Source: Candidatus Roseilinea sp.
GTDB lineage: Bacteria > Chloroflexota > Anaerolineae > J036 > Brachytrichaceae
Length of the DNA: 64,000 nucleotides
Direction: 5' to 3'
Assembly: GCA_026003755.1 (NCBI GenBank)
Contig: BPHV01000003.1
Coordinates: 248,001-312,000, forward strand
Each line of letters starts with the position of its first letter. Positions within the stretch are counted from its first letter, which is position 1. A model generated the notes under the pieces. It made no database searches, was not told the DNA's origin, and worked only from the letters and a program-made list of their open reading frames with translations. Position numbers and translations under genes: made by a program. Shown piece by piece: positions 27,270 through 36,389 of this stretch.

Positions 27270-28190
27270 GTGATCGAAATCCGGACACTGAGCAAATCCT
27301 ACGGGGGACGGACGGCGCTGGAGGGGGTCTCCCTATCTGTGGCGCAGGGCGCGATCTTCGGCCTGATCGGCCCTCGCGGCGCGGGCAAGACTACGTTGCT
27401 GAAGATCCTGGCGACGCTCGTGGCGCCGTCGGCGGGTGATGCGTTCGTCGCCGGGCGTTCAGTGGTGAACGAGCCGTTGCGCGTGCGGCGACAGGTGGGC
27501 TATCTGCCCAGCGATTTCGGCGTTTACCCCGATCAAACGTGCGCGGAGTACATCGCGTTCTTTGCGGCATGTTACGGTGTGCCGCCGAAGGAGCGCGCGA
27601 CATTAGCCGCGGATTTATTACAGTTGGTGGACTTGTATCATCGCAAGGATACGCCGGCCGACCAACTGACGCCCGCCATGCGCCAGCGCCTGGGCATCGC
27701 GCGCGTTCTGGCGCACGATCCGCGCGTGTTGCTGCTCGACGAACCATTGGCCAGTCTGGACCCCCGCGCACGGGTCGAAGCGCGCGAGCTGCTTAAGGAG
27801 CTGAGCAGCATGGGCAAGACCATTTTGCTCACCGCGCCCAACCTGGCTGTGGTGCAAGACCTATGTACCCACGCGGCGCTACTGCAAGCCGGCCAGATCG
27901 CGCAAACCGGCTCGCTTGAGGACATCCTGGCGGTCATGCCGCCCTATCGCACGATTGCCGTGAAGTTCCTCGGCGATGCCCGGCTGGCGATGAACCTGAT
28001 TCAGGCAGCCCATGGCGTGGTGGATGTGCAGCCGTTCAACCAACCATCGGCGTCCTCCGATGTGCTGGCCGGCGTTGCGCTGTTGAAAGAGCTGCGCGTG
28101 ACGTTCGATGGCACCTACGCGGCTGCCAGCGCGTTGTTGCGCTCGCTCATGCACAGCGGCGTGCAGGTGGTTTCATTTGCGGAGGACTGA
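27270..28190 (+). CDS. ABC exporter ATP-binding protein
   Basis: About 306 residues with one ABC domain. Walker A is GPRGAGKTTLL (Arg where Asn is usual), the signature is degenerate (LTPAMRQRLGIARVL) and Walker B is VLLLDEPLASLDP. The C-terminal third lacks known motifs, as in CcmA/NatA-type exporters. The start is a GTG at 27270 (VIEIRTLSKSYGG); a frame extending upstream overlaps the epimerase gene. The stop is directly followed by the permease ATG, so the two form one transporter. Confidence 0.87.
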   Translation: MIEIRTLSKSYGGRTALEGVSLSVAQGAIFGLIGPRGAGKTTLLKILATLVAPSAGDAFVAGRSVVNEPLRVRRQVGYLPSDFGVYPDQTCAEYIAFFAACYGVPPKERATLAADLLQLVDLYHRKDTPADQLTPAMRQRLGIARVLAHDPRVLLLDEPLASLDPRARVEARELLKELSSMGKTILLTAPNLAVVQDLCTHAALLQAGQIAQTGSLEDILAVMPPYRTIAVKFLGDARLAMNLIQAAHGVVDVQPFNQPSASSDVLAGVALLKELRVTFDGTYAAASALLRSLMHSGVQVVSFAED

Positions 28191-29096
28191 ATGGGCGCGC
28201 CTAACTTCAAGCTGCCCCCCTTCCCACTCAGCCCGATCCTGGCCAAGGAGATGGCCGGACGCATGCGCAGTGCGCGGGCGTACGCGGTGTTGACAATCTA
28301 TTTAGCCGTCGCCAGCGGTCTGTCTGTGCTGATTTACATGGTGGGTGTCCTGGGCAGCCCGCGCACGGTGGGCAGCACCGGCGCCGTTGGGCAAGTCGAG
28401 TTCTACTTCCTCGTGGGGATGCAGTTGCTGCTGGTCAGCTTCGTCGCGCCAGCCTTCGCCGCCGGCGCCATCAGCCGGGAGCGTGAGAACAAAACGCTCG
28501 AGGTGTTGCGCATGACGCCGCTGACGCCGGCGCAGATTGTGCAGGCTAAGCTGATCTCGGCGCTGGGCTTCACGTTGTTGCTCCTCTTCGCCACGCTGCC
28601 GCTGTTTAGCCTGGCGTTCTTGCTCGGCGGCGTTGAGCCGCGCCAGTTGGTCATCGCGCTGTGTGGGGTGTTGGCATCCGCGCTGCTGTATACGGTGTTG
28701 CCGCTGTATCTCTCGACGCGATTCAAGACAACGGCCAGCGCAACGCTGAGCGCCTACGCCATCGTATCGAGCATCGTCGTAGGCGTCCCGCTGGCCGCGC
28801 TGATCGGCGCCGCGACCATCGGTCAGGTGCTTGGGCCGGTCTCTGTGCTGGCCAGTCTGCTCAACACCGTGTTTATCGCGGTGATCAGCCTTAGCCCGAT
28901 CAGCGCGTTTGTGGCCAGCGAGGCTGCCTTCAGCGCTACAGGTGAGCTGTGGACGCTCACGTCCGGTGCCGTCGGCGGTGGGCCATCGCTCACGTTGCCG
29001 TCGCCGTTCTTGATCCTCACGGGCGTTTATCTGGCAGCAAGCGCGTTGCTTTACGCGCTGACCGTGCGACGCTTGGCGCGCATCGAACAGCAGTGA
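28191..29096 (+). CDS. ABC-2-type transporter permease
   Basis: A 301-residue membrane protein with about six helices and the family motif SRERENKTLEVLRMTPLTP between helices 2 and 3, typical of ABC-2 permeases in NatB/gliding-type exporters. It starts at the base after the ATPase stop. The cargo is unknown. Its 3' end faces the SirB1-like gene with a 10-nt gap and no visible terminator. Confidence 0.86.
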   Translation: MGAPNFKLPPFPLSPILAKEMAGRMRSARAYAVLTIYLAVASGLSVLIYMVGVLGSPRTVGSTGAVGQVEFYFLVGMQLLLVSFVAPAFAAGAISRERENKTLEVLRMTPLTPAQIVQAKLISALGFTLLLLFATLPLFSLAFLLGGVEPRQLVIALCGVLASALLYTVLPLYLSTRFKTTASATLSAYAIVSSIVVGVPLAALIGAATIGQVLGPVSVLASLLNTVFIAVISLSPISAFVASEAAFSATGELWTLTSGAVGGGPSLTLPSPFLILTGVYLAASALLYALTVRRLARIEQQ

Positions 29097-29106
29097 CAAT
29101 GAGCGC

Positions 29107-29946
29107 TCAGTTCCAGCGCGATACTTCGCTCGAAAGCGCGCTGAGATAACGCTGGATGGTGTCGGCGTCCGGGGCGTCGGGCCGGCCCTGCAGGTAGGCT
29201 TCGAGCAGGGCGACCGCCTCCCTGCGCCTGCCGAGCGATCCATACAGCAGCCCCAGGTTGCGCACTTCGGAAAGATCGTCGGGGTTGAGGATGAGCAAGC
29301 GCTCGACGACCTTCGCCGCCCGATAGAAGTCATTGGCTGCGGCGTAGAAGTTCTTGAGGTTGTTCAGCATGCGCATCAGGATGTAGCGCGCGCCGACCGG
29401 GTTGAGGAACGCAGCGTTGAACGGCAGCTTGCCCTCGGTGATGGAGCGCACGCGCTCGCGGCAATCCGCCTCGGAGAGGATGGCGCCGCCGTGAAACGGA
29501 TCGAGGTAGATCACCTGGCCGCTGTCCAGCACCACGCGGACGATGAAGTGACCGGGTAACCCCACGCCATCGGCACGGATGCCGGTGCGCTGCGCTACTT
29601 CGAGGAACAACACCGATAGCGAGATGGGAATGCCCAACCGGCGCTCCAGCACTTCGTTCAAGAAGCTGTTGCGCGGATCGGTGTAGTGTCGCGCGTTGCC
29701 GGTGAATCCCAGCGTGTCAAAGAGGAACTGCGCCAGCATCAGCGCCGGCAATTCGGCGGACTGGATCGCCCATCCGGCTGCCTCCGCCAGTCGGTCGAGT
29801 TTGTCGAGGTAACCGGAGACGTCGAGGTCGGGATATTCGAACCGACCCATCACAAGCGCTGCGCGCGCAAGGTTGATCTTTGCATCTGGTTGGTTGACCT
29901 CTTGGGCAAACCCTTCCAGTGCAGCGTCCAGAGGGAAGTTTGCCAT
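29107..29946 (-). CDS. SirB1/transglutaminase-like protein with C-terminal TPR-like helices
   Basis: About 279 residues. The central part (about 100-190) matches the SirB1 family (NSFLNEVLERRLGIPISLS, GLPGHFIVRV, YLDPFHGG), a transglutaminase-like fold in which the usual Cys seems replaced: the region before GIPISLS has no Cys. The C-terminal 60 residues are TPR-like (LNPDDLSEVRNLGLLYGSLG). The function of the family is unknown. The start at 29946 (MANFPLD) or 29961 is used; codons further upstream overlap thyX on the other strand. Confidence 0.82.
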   Translation of the reverse strand: MANFPLDAALEGFAQEVNQPDAKINLARAALVMGRFEYPDLDVSGYLDKLDRLAEAAGWAIQSAELPALMLAQFLFDTLGFTGNARHYTDPRNSFLNEVLERRLGIPISLSVLFLEVAQRTGIRADGVGLPGHFIVRVVLDSGQVIYLDPFHGGAILSEADCRERVRSITEGKLPFNAAFLNPVGARYILMRMLNNLKNFYAAANDFYRAAKVVERLLILNPDDLSEVRNLGLLYGSLGRRREAVALLEAYLQGRPDAPDADTIQRYLSALSSEVSRWN

Positions 29947-29969
29947 ACGAAATGTTACCATTAGGTGCC

Positions 29970-30737
29970 ATGACCGCAAGCGACGAATCATCCGCGAATC
30001 GAGGCCATGCGCCGGACAACACAACCATCTTTCGGCCCCCGAACCGCGCCGCGCTGCTGGGCAAGCGCATCGCTGTGCTAGACCAGGGCTGGGTAGAGTT
30101 GCAAGACTTGATGGGCGACGATCTGGCCATCGTTAACGCTGCGCGCGTGTCTTTCCTGGGCGAGAGCAAGGGCAGCGAGAAAGACAAGAAGCTGCTGTTC
30201 TACTTGATGCAGCACCGACACACCAGCCCGTTTGAGCAGGTGGAGTTCAAGTTTCGCGTGCGCGCGCCGGTGGTCACCTGGTGGCAGTGGGTGCGGCATC
30301 GCACCTGGCAGTTCAACGCTCAGTCCGGCCGCTACGTTGCCTTCGATGAGGATGACTTCTATGTGCCGGATGTGTGGCGCAAGCAGTCGCCGTCGAACAA
30401 GCAAGCCAGCCTGGGCGAGCTGACGCCCGAAGAGGGCGCGCCGCTCACTGCGGCGTTACGCGAGCATTACACGCGCGGCTACCAGCTCTACCAACGGGCG
30501 CTCGATGCTGGCGTGGCGCGCGAACAAGCGCGCCTCTTCCTCCCCGGCTTCGCCGTGTATTACACCTGGGTCGCCAAAGTGGATGCGCATAACCTGATGC
30601 ACTTTCTCAGCCTGCGCATGGCCGAGGACGCGCAATTCGAGATTCGCGTCTACGCCCAGGCGATCTACGAACATTTCTTCAAACCGGCGTTGCCCTGGAC
30701 GGCGGAGGCGTTTGAGCGATTCATCCTGACAAGATAA
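29970..30737 (+). CDS. thyX: FAD-dependent thymidylate synthase ThyX
   Basis: A 255-residue flavin-dependent thymidylate synthase, making dTMP from dUMP with methylene-THF and NADPH. The ThyX signature RHRX7S is present as RHRTWQFNAQS, followed by GRYVAFDEDDFY. The region YTWVAKVDAHNLMHFLSLR carries the conserved substrate/FAD contacts. No thyA is seen in the window. The ATG at 29970 (MTASDESS) has no strong ribosome binding site and lies close to the divergent SirB1-like gene. Confidence 0.95.
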   Translation: MTASDESSANRGHAPDNTTIFRPPNRAALLGKRIAVLDQGWVELQDLMGDDLAIVNAARVSFLGESKGSEKDKKLLFYLMQHRHTSPFEQVEFKFRVRAPVVTWWQWVRHRTWQFNAQSGRYVAFDEDDFYVPDVWRKQSPSNKQASLGELTPEEGAPLTAALREHYTRGYQLYQRALDAGVAREQARLFLPGFAVYYTWVAKVDAHNLMHFLSLRMAEDAQFEIRVYAQAIYEHFFKPALPWTAEAFERFILTR

Positions 30738-30800
30738 GGTTGGCCCTTCCCGGCGCACGGCGGGTGCGAGATGAACGCCGCGCAGGCTTTATAGCTTCTC

Positions 30801-32027
30801 GTGCCTCTCTCCTACAAAGACGCCCTTCGCAACGAGCGCCTCAACGCTGTTGAGGTCTTGCTGGCGACGCCGTTCCTCGTCGTCGTCACCCAATATGTGC
30901 CGGTGCTGGTGACGCGGCTTGGCGCTTCACCCTTGCTGCTGGGCCTGCTCACTTCCGGCGCGGCGCTCATGCTCACGGTGGCGTCGGCGCTGGGGCCGGC
31001 CTGGCTGCGGCGTGTGCCGGATTGGCCGCGCAACATCAGCATTCCGCTCTTGCTTTGGCGCAGCGTGCTGGCGTGGGTGCCGTTGTTACTGTTCCTGCCG
31101 GCCTTTCAAGCCGAGGCCATCGTCGTGGTGGTGGTGGCGCTGAACTTCGTCGCCGGATTCAGCAACTACACGTTCACCGCTTTTCTTTCGCGCATGACGC
31201 TGCCCGACCGGCTGGCGCGCTTGGTCAGCAACCGCTGGACGATGCTTGGCATCGGCATGGCGGTCTTCACGGTCATTCTGGCGGCCATCCTAGACGCCTT
31301 TCCGCGACCGGTGAACTACGTCATCGTCTGTGCGCTCTCGCTCGCAATCAGCCTGGTCGGTTTCTTCGTCCTGCGGCAGGTGCGCCCGCTGCCCTTGGAT
31401 TCGCAAGCGGCGACGCGCCCACGCGCGCGCCTGCGCGACCTCCTGGCGCATCCACCGGCGCGCGACTACTTGCTGATTACGCTGTTGGCGCATACGGCGG
31501 TCAACGCGCCCGGCCCACTGATCACGCTACAGATGGTGCGCGTGCTCCAGGCGACCGACGTGGACTTCGGCTGGTATCTGGCCGTGTTTTGGGTGAGTCT
31601 GGCCGCGTTCGGCTTGTTTGTGCCGCAGTGGACCGAGCGATTCGGCAATGGGCGGGTCTTCGCGGCGGCGTGCGTCGGCATGGGGGGGCAGATGGTGATT
31701 CTGGCGTTGGCCCCGGCGCTGCCGATGACGTGGGTCGCCGGCTTCATCGGCGGCGCTGCGTCGGTGATGTTGCAGGTGACGGCGTATGGGTTGATGGTGC
31801 AGTGCGCGCCGCCGGAGCGATTCGAGGGCTATGTGGGGGCATACACGGCAGCGGTGAACTTCGCGGTGTTCGCCGGGCCGTTGATGATGTCGGCCATGAT
31901 CAACGCCGGCCTACCCATCGCCGCCGGGCTGTGGATCGCCGCCGTCGCGCGCGCCGGCGCAGGCGCGTTGTCGCTGCGGCTGGTCACCGAGTCGGGTGGG
32001 GCGGGATCACCGCCCACCGCTCAGTAA
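30801..32027 (+). CDS. MFS transporter
   Basis: A 408-residue membrane protein with about twelve helices of the major facilitator type. The start codon is GTG. Motifs are weak; WLRRVPDWPRN lies where loop 2-3 is expected and DRLARLVSNRWTMLG resembles a family-specific loop. Substrate is unknown. It overlaps the convergent DUF59 gene by 7 nt at the 3' end. Confidence 0.78.
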   Translation: MPLSYKDALRNERLNAVEVLLATPFLVVVTQYVPVLVTRLGASPLLLGLLTSGAALMLTVASALGPAWLRRVPDWPRNISIPLLLWRSVLAWVPLLLFLPAFQAEAIVVVVVALNFVAGFSNYTFTAFLSRMTLPDRLARLVSNRWTMLGIGMAVFTVILAAILDAFPRPVNYVIVCALSLAISLVGFFVLRQVRPLPLDSQAATRPRARLRDLLAHPPARDYLLITLLAHTAVNAPGPLITLQMVRVLQATDVDFGWYLAVFWVSLAAFGLFVPQWTERFGNGRVFAAACVGMGGQMVILALAPALPMTWVAGFIGGAASVMLQVTAYGLMVQCAPPERFEGYVGAYTAAVNFAVFAGPLMMSAMINAGLPIAAGLWIAAVARAGAGALSLRLVTESGGAGSPPTAQ

Positions 32028-32395
32028 TACAACCCCCAGTTCGCTGCGGCTTGATCCTCCATCATGGTCGGCTCCCACATCTCCAGGCCCATGGTGACTT
32101 TGGCGGGCCGCTCGGCGGCTTCCTGCGTCCTCTGTCGCACTTGCTCCACCAGCGCCGGGCCGTAAGGGCAGAACGGCGTGGTCAGGATCATCGTGACATT
32201 CACACTATCGGGCGAGAACTCCAGCTTGCGGATCAAGCCTAGCTCGATCACGCTCATGCCCAGCTCTGGGTCGTACACCTCGCGCAGAGCCTGGCGCACC
32301 TTCTCTTCGAGGGCGGCGTATTCGTTCAGGTTGACCTTCGGCTCCACATCCGCCGGAGATTTGTTCTCTGGGCTTGCCTGCACTTCATCGCTCAT
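32021..32395 (-). CDS. MIP18/DUF59 family iron-sulfur assembly protein (SufT-like)
   Basis: About 124 residues. The MIP18 core is clear: EVYDPELGMSVIELGLI, then VTMILTTPFCPYG, where the Cys after TTP is the conserved cysteine of SufT/PaaD-type proteins that help mature Fe-S proteins. A Glu/Pro-rich N-terminus of 25 residues precedes it. The ATG at 32395 is chosen because GGAGGTGA lies 5-6 nt upstream. No suf operon is nearby. Confidence 0.88.
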   Translation of the reverse strand: MSDEVQASPENKSPADVEPKVNLNEYAALEEKVRQALREVYDPELGMSVIELGLIRKLEFSPDSVNVTMILTTPFCPYGPALVEQVRQRTQEAAERPAKVTMGLEMWEPTMMEDQAAANWGLYY

Positions 32396-32473
32396 TTGCG
32401 TCACCTCCAATGGGCAGACGATGTGTGGTGTCCGCACCGTCCAAATTCACGACGCGATTATAGCCTCCGGCTG

Positions 32474-32501
32474 TTGACATCTGCTCACGCTGGGTTAAAT
32501 T
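32474..32501 (+). promoter_or_regulatory. Sigma-70-type promoter for the H1-like gene
   Basis: TTGACA (32474-32479), a 16-nt spacer and TAAATT (32496-32501). The gene start is 41 nt further, with AGGAGG as ribosome binding site. Confidence 0.7.
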
Positions 32502-32542
32502 CATAGGCGACGCATGCGATCGGCATAGGAGGAAACGCAGGC

Positions 32543-32725
32543 ATGGCAACAACCCGCAAGCCCAGGACGACCAAGAAGACGACTCAGAAGGCAGCGGCCC
32601 GAAAGGCCGCGAAGAAGGCTGCTGTGACCAAGACGGCGACCAAGAGGAAGCCACCGGCAATGCCCGCGCCGGAAGCTGCACCCGCGCCGGTCGAGGCGGT
32701 TCCCGAGCCGGAGCCGGTAGGGTGA
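32543..32725 (+). CDS. Histone-H1-like Lys/Ala/Pro-rich small protein
   Basis: A 60-residue protein of very simple composition: residues 1-38 are Lys/Ala/Thr/Arg repeats (KAAARKAAKKAAVTK), residues 39-60 are Pro/Ala/Glu (EAAPAPVEAVPEPEPVG). This resembles the tails of bacterial histone-H1-like and HU-tail proteins and suggests non-specific binding of DNA or RNA. A good promoter and AGGAGG site indicate that it is a real, possibly abundant protein despite its size. Function is inferred from composition only. Confidence 0.7.
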   Translation: MATTRKPRTTKKTTQKAAARKAAKKAAVTKTATKRKPPAMPAPEAAPAPVEAVPEPEPVG

Positions 32726-32815
32726 AGGGCGTCAGCCAGCGGCGAAGCGCCTGGCGTGATGAGCGGGTCGCGCCGGGCGCTTCGCTTTGCCTGTGTCCCG
32801 TCCGCTATAATCCCC

Positions 32816-32821
32816 GCCGCA
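32816..32821 (+). promoter_or_regulatory. -10 element before secD
   Basis: A perfect TATAAT lies 31 nt before the secD ATG; no clear -35 is seen at normal distance. Confidence 0.5.
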
Positions 32822-32852
32822 TCCTCAGTCCAAGGATGGAAACCTTCGACCC

Positions 32853-34262
32853 ATGCGTCAAAACACGTTCATCCGGTTGTTGATCATTCTCGCGCTGCTG
32901 GCGATATCGGCTTACATCGTCCTGCCGACGCCCAAGCCCGATTTCGTGAAGAACCTGGTCTTCTGGCAGGAACCGCGCGGGCGCGACCTACAGATCAAGC
33001 AGGGGCTGGATTTGAAGGGTGGCCTGCAGGTGCTGCTGGCCAGCGACCTGCCGGGCGGCGCTCAACCCATACCGGAGCAGATGGAATCAGCCCGGCGCAT
33101 CATCGAGGACCGCGTGAACGGCCTGGGCGTCGCTGAGCCGATCATCCAGCAGCAAGGCGACGACCGCATCCTGGTCGAGCTGCCGGGCGTGACCGACCGC
33201 AACCTGGCCATTGACCTGATTAAGCAGACCGGCCAGCTTGAGTTCGTGGACGCGGGCTTCACCCCGCCGCTCGACGGCACGCCGATCTCGACAACGTACA
33301 GCTTGTATGGCGGATTGCTGTTCCCGGAGACGCTGCCGACCGGCAAGCCGATCAGTGAAACCTTGAATGCACAGGCCGCAACCAAGGTGTACAACACCGC
33401 CTTCACCGGCGAAATTCTGCAATCGGCTACGCCCGGCCTCGACACCCTGGGGCGCAACGTCGTTAACTTCACCATCAAGCCGCAGTTCCAGGAGGCCTTT
33501 CGGCGCTACACCAGCGAGAAGTTGAACCAGGCGATGTGCATCGTGCTCGATCAGCGCGTGCTCTCTTGTCCGACCATCCGCGCCGTGCTGAGCGCCGATG
33601 GCTCCATCAGCGGCAACTTCACGCGCGAGGGCGCCAACAACCTGGCGCTGGTGCTGAGCTATGGTTCACTGCCGGTGCCGCTCACCATCGAGACCACGCG
33701 CGATGTCGGCGCGACGTTGGGCGCAGATTCGATCCGCCGCAGCCTGGTTGCCGGCGCGATCGCGCTGATTGCGATGATCGCCTTCATGGTTGTGCGTTAT
33801 CGCCTGCCCGGCCTGCTGTCGGCGGTGACGCTGGTGTTCTTCATGCTGACCTCGCTGGCGTTGTTCGTGCTGGTTCCGGTCACGCTCACGCTGCCGGGCA
33901 TCGCCGGCTTTCTGCTCTCGGTGGCGGCGGCGGTGGACGCCAACGTGCTCATCTTTGAGCGCTTCCGCGAAGAGCTGCGCGGCGGACGCACCATGCGCGC
34001 TGCGGTCGAGGCAGCCTTCCAGCGCGCCTGGACTTCGATCCGCGATGCCAACATCAGCACGCTGATCACCTGCGCCATCCTGTTCGTGTTCGGCAACACC
34101 TTCGGCGCGAGCGCCGTGCGGGGGTTTGCGATCACGCTGGCGCTGGGCATCTTCGTCAGCCTGTTCTCGGCCATGTTCGTCACGCGCACACTGATGCGCC
34201 TCACCTTCAGCGAGCAGGCTGAGACGATCGAGGCGCGCCGTGCCGTCCTGTTGGGGGTCTAG
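32853..34262 (+). CDS. secD: Protein translocase subunit SecD
   Basis: A 469-residue SecD. One N-terminal helix is followed by the large extracytoplasmic domain (QGLDLKGGLQVLL, RIIEDRVNGLGVAEP, ILVELPGV) and five C-terminal helices with the RND-type motif AAAVDANVLIFERFREE. SecDF uses the proton gradient to pull exported proteins across the membrane after SecYEG. secF follows directly with its ATG one base after the secD stop. Confidence 0.96.
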   Translation: MRQNTFIRLLIILALLAISAYIVLPTPKPDFVKNLVFWQEPRGRDLQIKQGLDLKGGLQVLLASDLPGGAQPIPEQMESARRIIEDRVNGLGVAEPIIQQQGDDRILVELPGVTDRNLAIDLIKQTGQLEFVDAGFTPPLDGTPISTTYSLYGGLLFPETLPTGKPISETLNAQAATKVYNTAFTGEILQSATPGLDTLGRNVVNFTIKPQFQEAFRRYTSEKLNQAMCIVLDQRVLSCPTIRAVLSADGSISGNFTREGANNLALVLSYGSLPVPLTIETTRDVGATLGADSIRRSLVAGAIALIAMIAFMVVRYRLPGLLSAVTLVFFMLTSLALFVLVPVTLTLPGIAGFLLSVAAAVDANVLIFERFREELRGGRTMRAAVEAAFQRAWTSIRDANISTLITCAILFVFGNTFGASAVRGFAITLALGIFVSLFSAMFVTRTLMRLTFSEQAETIEARRAVLLGV

Positions 34263-35228
34263 ATGTTCGATCTCTTCCGCATCGTCGAGAATCGCCGCTA
34301 CTATTTCGTCCTCTCGCTCTTGGTGATCCTGCCGGGCGTGTTGGCGATGATCTACAACGTCATCACCTTGCCGACCCACACGCCATGGCGGTTGAGCGTG
34401 GACTTCCTGCCGGGCAACCGCTTCGAGGTGAAGTTCACCCAGCCGGTCAGCGAAGATCAGATCCGCAGCGTGTTCCAATCGTTCGGCATCACCAACCCGG
34501 CCATCACCCGGCTAGGCGACCCATCGGAGAACATCTGGCAAGTGCGCACGGTCTTCATCGAGGGCGAGCGCGCCCAGCAGATCCGCAGCGCGCTGGCGAA
34601 GGTCGCCCTGCTCGATGAGAACAGCACGCAGATCCAGTCGGTCAGCCCAACGGTCGCCGCGCAGGTGACCCAGGCGGCGGTCATCGCCGTGATCGTCGCG
34701 ACGGTCGCGATCCTGCTATTCATCTGGTGGTCGTTCCGCAAGGCGGAGCACGCCTTCCGCTACAGCATCTGCGCCATTGCCGCGCTCATCCACGATATCC
34801 TGATCGCCGCCGGCATTACGGCCATCTTCTCCGCGCTGTTCAATTGGGAGATTGATGCGCTTTTCCTCACGGCGATGCTCACCGTGCTCGGCTTCTCCAT
34901 TCAGGACACCATCGTGGTGTACGACCGCATCCGTGAGAATCTGACGCGCCGGCGCGGCGAGTCATTCGAGACCGTCGTCACGCGCAGCTTGCTGGAGACG
35001 CTGAACCGCTCGCTCACCACGTCGCTCATCAACATCCTGGTGTTGACGGCGCTGCTGTTGTTCGGCGGGGCCAGCATCAAGCAGTTCGTTGCGGTGCTGC
35101 TCATCGGCATGATCAGCGGCACGTATTCGTCCATCTTCGTCGCCGTGCCGCTGGTGGTGGCCTGGTTCGAGCGTGACCTGTGGGGGACCAAGCAGCGCGC
35201 GCCGAAGATGGCGGTCGCGGGGAAGTGA
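34263..35228 (+). CDS. secF: Protein translocase subunit SecF
   Basis: A 321-residue SecF with six helices. The periplasmic P4-like region begins with WRLSVDFLPGNRFEVKFTQ; the conserved helix-4 motif reads VLGFSIQDTIVVYDRIREN and matches the SecF consensus. The final loop TLNRSLTTSLINILVL is also typical. It forms a complex with SecD. A terminator follows at 35249. Confidence 0.95.
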   Translation: MFDLFRIVENRRYYFVLSLLVILPGVLAMIYNVITLPTHTPWRLSVDFLPGNRFEVKFTQPVSEDQIRSVFQSFGITNPAITRLGDPSENIWQVRTVFIEGERAQQIRSALAKVALLDENSTQIQSVSPTVAAQVTQAAVIAVIVATVAILLFIWWSFRKAEHAFRYSICAIAALIHDILIAAGITAIFSALFNWEIDALFLTAMLTVLGFSIQDTIVVYDRIRENLTRRRGESFETVVTRSLLETLNRSLTTSLINILVLTALLLFGGASIKQFVAVLLIGMISGTYSSIFVAVPLVVAWFERDLWGTKQRAPKMAVAGK

Positions 35229-35248
35229 CGGCAGCGCTGGTTCTGAGG

Positions 35249-35282
35249 TGCCCGAAGCGAAAGCCGCGTCGGGCATTTTTTA
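35249..35282 (+). terminator. Intrinsic terminator after secDF
   Basis: TGCCCGA (35249-35255) pairs with TCGGGCA (35269-35275), with a further 3-bp inner stem, followed by a run of T. It separates secDF from the sbtA unit. Confidence 0.85.
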
Positions 35283-35316
35283 TCTGTTGCTGAAATCGTC
35301 AAGCGCGGGGGCTTAC

Positions 35317-36303
35317 ATGGACACATCGGAGATCATCAGGACGAGCTTCTTGTCGCCGCTGGTGTTGGCGTTTATCGTCGGAATCATCGCCACGCTGATC
35401 AAGAGCGAGCTGGAGTTCCCACAACCCGTCTTGAACGCCATCTCGATCTACTTGGTCTTTTCGATTGCGCTCAAGGGCGGGACGGAGCTGGCCGCCGCCG
35501 GATTGGAGCGGATTGTCGCGCCGGCGCTGGTGACGGCGCTGCTGGCGGTGGTCACGCCGTCGTTGGCTTTCTTCTTGGCGCGCCGGTTCATCCGGCTGGA
35601 CATCGCAAACGCCGCCGGCATCGCTGCGCTGTACGGCTCAGTCTCCTCGGTCACCTTCTTCGCTGCGCTGTCGCTGGCGGAGAAGCTGGGCAACCCTGCG
35701 GAGCCGTTCGTGCCGGTGCTGGTCAGCCTGATGGAATGGGCGATCCTGGTGGCGCTGTTCATCGCGCGCTGGCGCCTACGCCGCGCCGAATCCGACGGCA
35801 ATCTACCGATAAGCGAGATCGTGATTGACACACTGCGTGGGCGCAGCGTGATCCTGTTGCTCGGCGGCCTGTTCATCGGCGCGTTGATCGGGGAGGGAGG
35901 CTTCAAGTCGGTCAAACCGTTCTTCGAGGACCCGTTCCGGGGCGTGCTGACGCTCTTCTTGTTGGAGATGGGCATGGTCGCCGGCCGCCAATTGAGAGAG
36001 TTCTTCCGGCTGGGGCCACGCCTGCTGACCTTCGGCGTGGCCTTCCCCATCTTCAACGGGCTGTTGGGGACGACGCTGGGCGTGCTGGCCGGCCTTTCGC
36101 CCGGCGGTAGCTTCGTGCTGGGGGCGATCACCGCCAGCGCTTCATACATTGATGCTCCGGCAGCAGTGCGCGCGGCCCTGCCACAGGCCAACCCCAGCAT
36201 CTACCTCACCTCATCGTTGGGCATCACCTTCCCGTTCAATTTGTTGATCGGGCTGCCACTGTACTACCAGTTTGCCGTCTGGTTGCACGCCTTGGTGCAC
36301 TGA
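35317..36303 (+). CDS. Sodium-dependent bicarbonate transporter family protein (SbtA-like)
   Basis: A 328-residue membrane protein of the SbtA/DUF897 family with about ten helices in two inverted halves. Typical stretches are FSIALKGGTELAAAG, YGSVSSVTFFAAL, and GAITASASYIDAPAAVRAALP in the second half. In cyanobacteria SbtA imports bicarbonate with sodium and is controlled by the PII-like SbtB. Here a PII-like gene follows, which supports the assignment. The ATG at 35317 begins MDTSEIIRTSF; upstream codons extend through the terminator and are rejected. Confidence 0.88.
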   Translation: MDTSEIIRTSFLSPLVLAFIVGIIATLIKSELEFPQPVLNAISIYLVFSIALKGGTELAAAGLERIVAPALVTALLAVVTPSLAFFLARRFIRLDIANAAGIAALYGSVSSVTFFAALSLAEKLGNPAEPFVPVLVSLMEWAILVALFIARWRLRRAESDGNLPISEIVIDTLRGRSVILLLGGLFIGALIGEGGFKSVKPFFEDPFRGVLTLFLLEMGMVAGRQLREFFRLGPRLLTFGVAFPIFNGLLGTTLGVLAGLSPGGSFVLGAITASASYIDAPAAVRAALPQANPSIYLTSSLGITFPFNLLIGLPLYYQFAVWLHALVH

Positions 36304-36377
36304 GCCATGAGTGCCGACTCCCGTTCAACGTTCGCGATCTGAGTTGTGATCGCCTCGCTCTTTTGACCGACCTCGCC

Positions 36378-36383
36378 GATAAT
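36378..36383 (+). promoter_or_regulatory. -10-like element before the PII-like gene
   Basis: GATAAT ends 6 nt before the ATG at 36390, so a transcript from it would be leaderless. Confidence 0.4.
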
Positions 36384-36389
36384 ACCCTC

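Noticed and set aside
28302-29333. 343-codon minus-strand frame
   Set aside because: Antisense to the ABC-2 permease and mostly Arg/Gln/His-rich; no family resemblance.
33666-34478. 270-codon minus-strand frame
   Set aside because: Antisense shadow of secD/secF, with Asp/Gln/His-rich composition.
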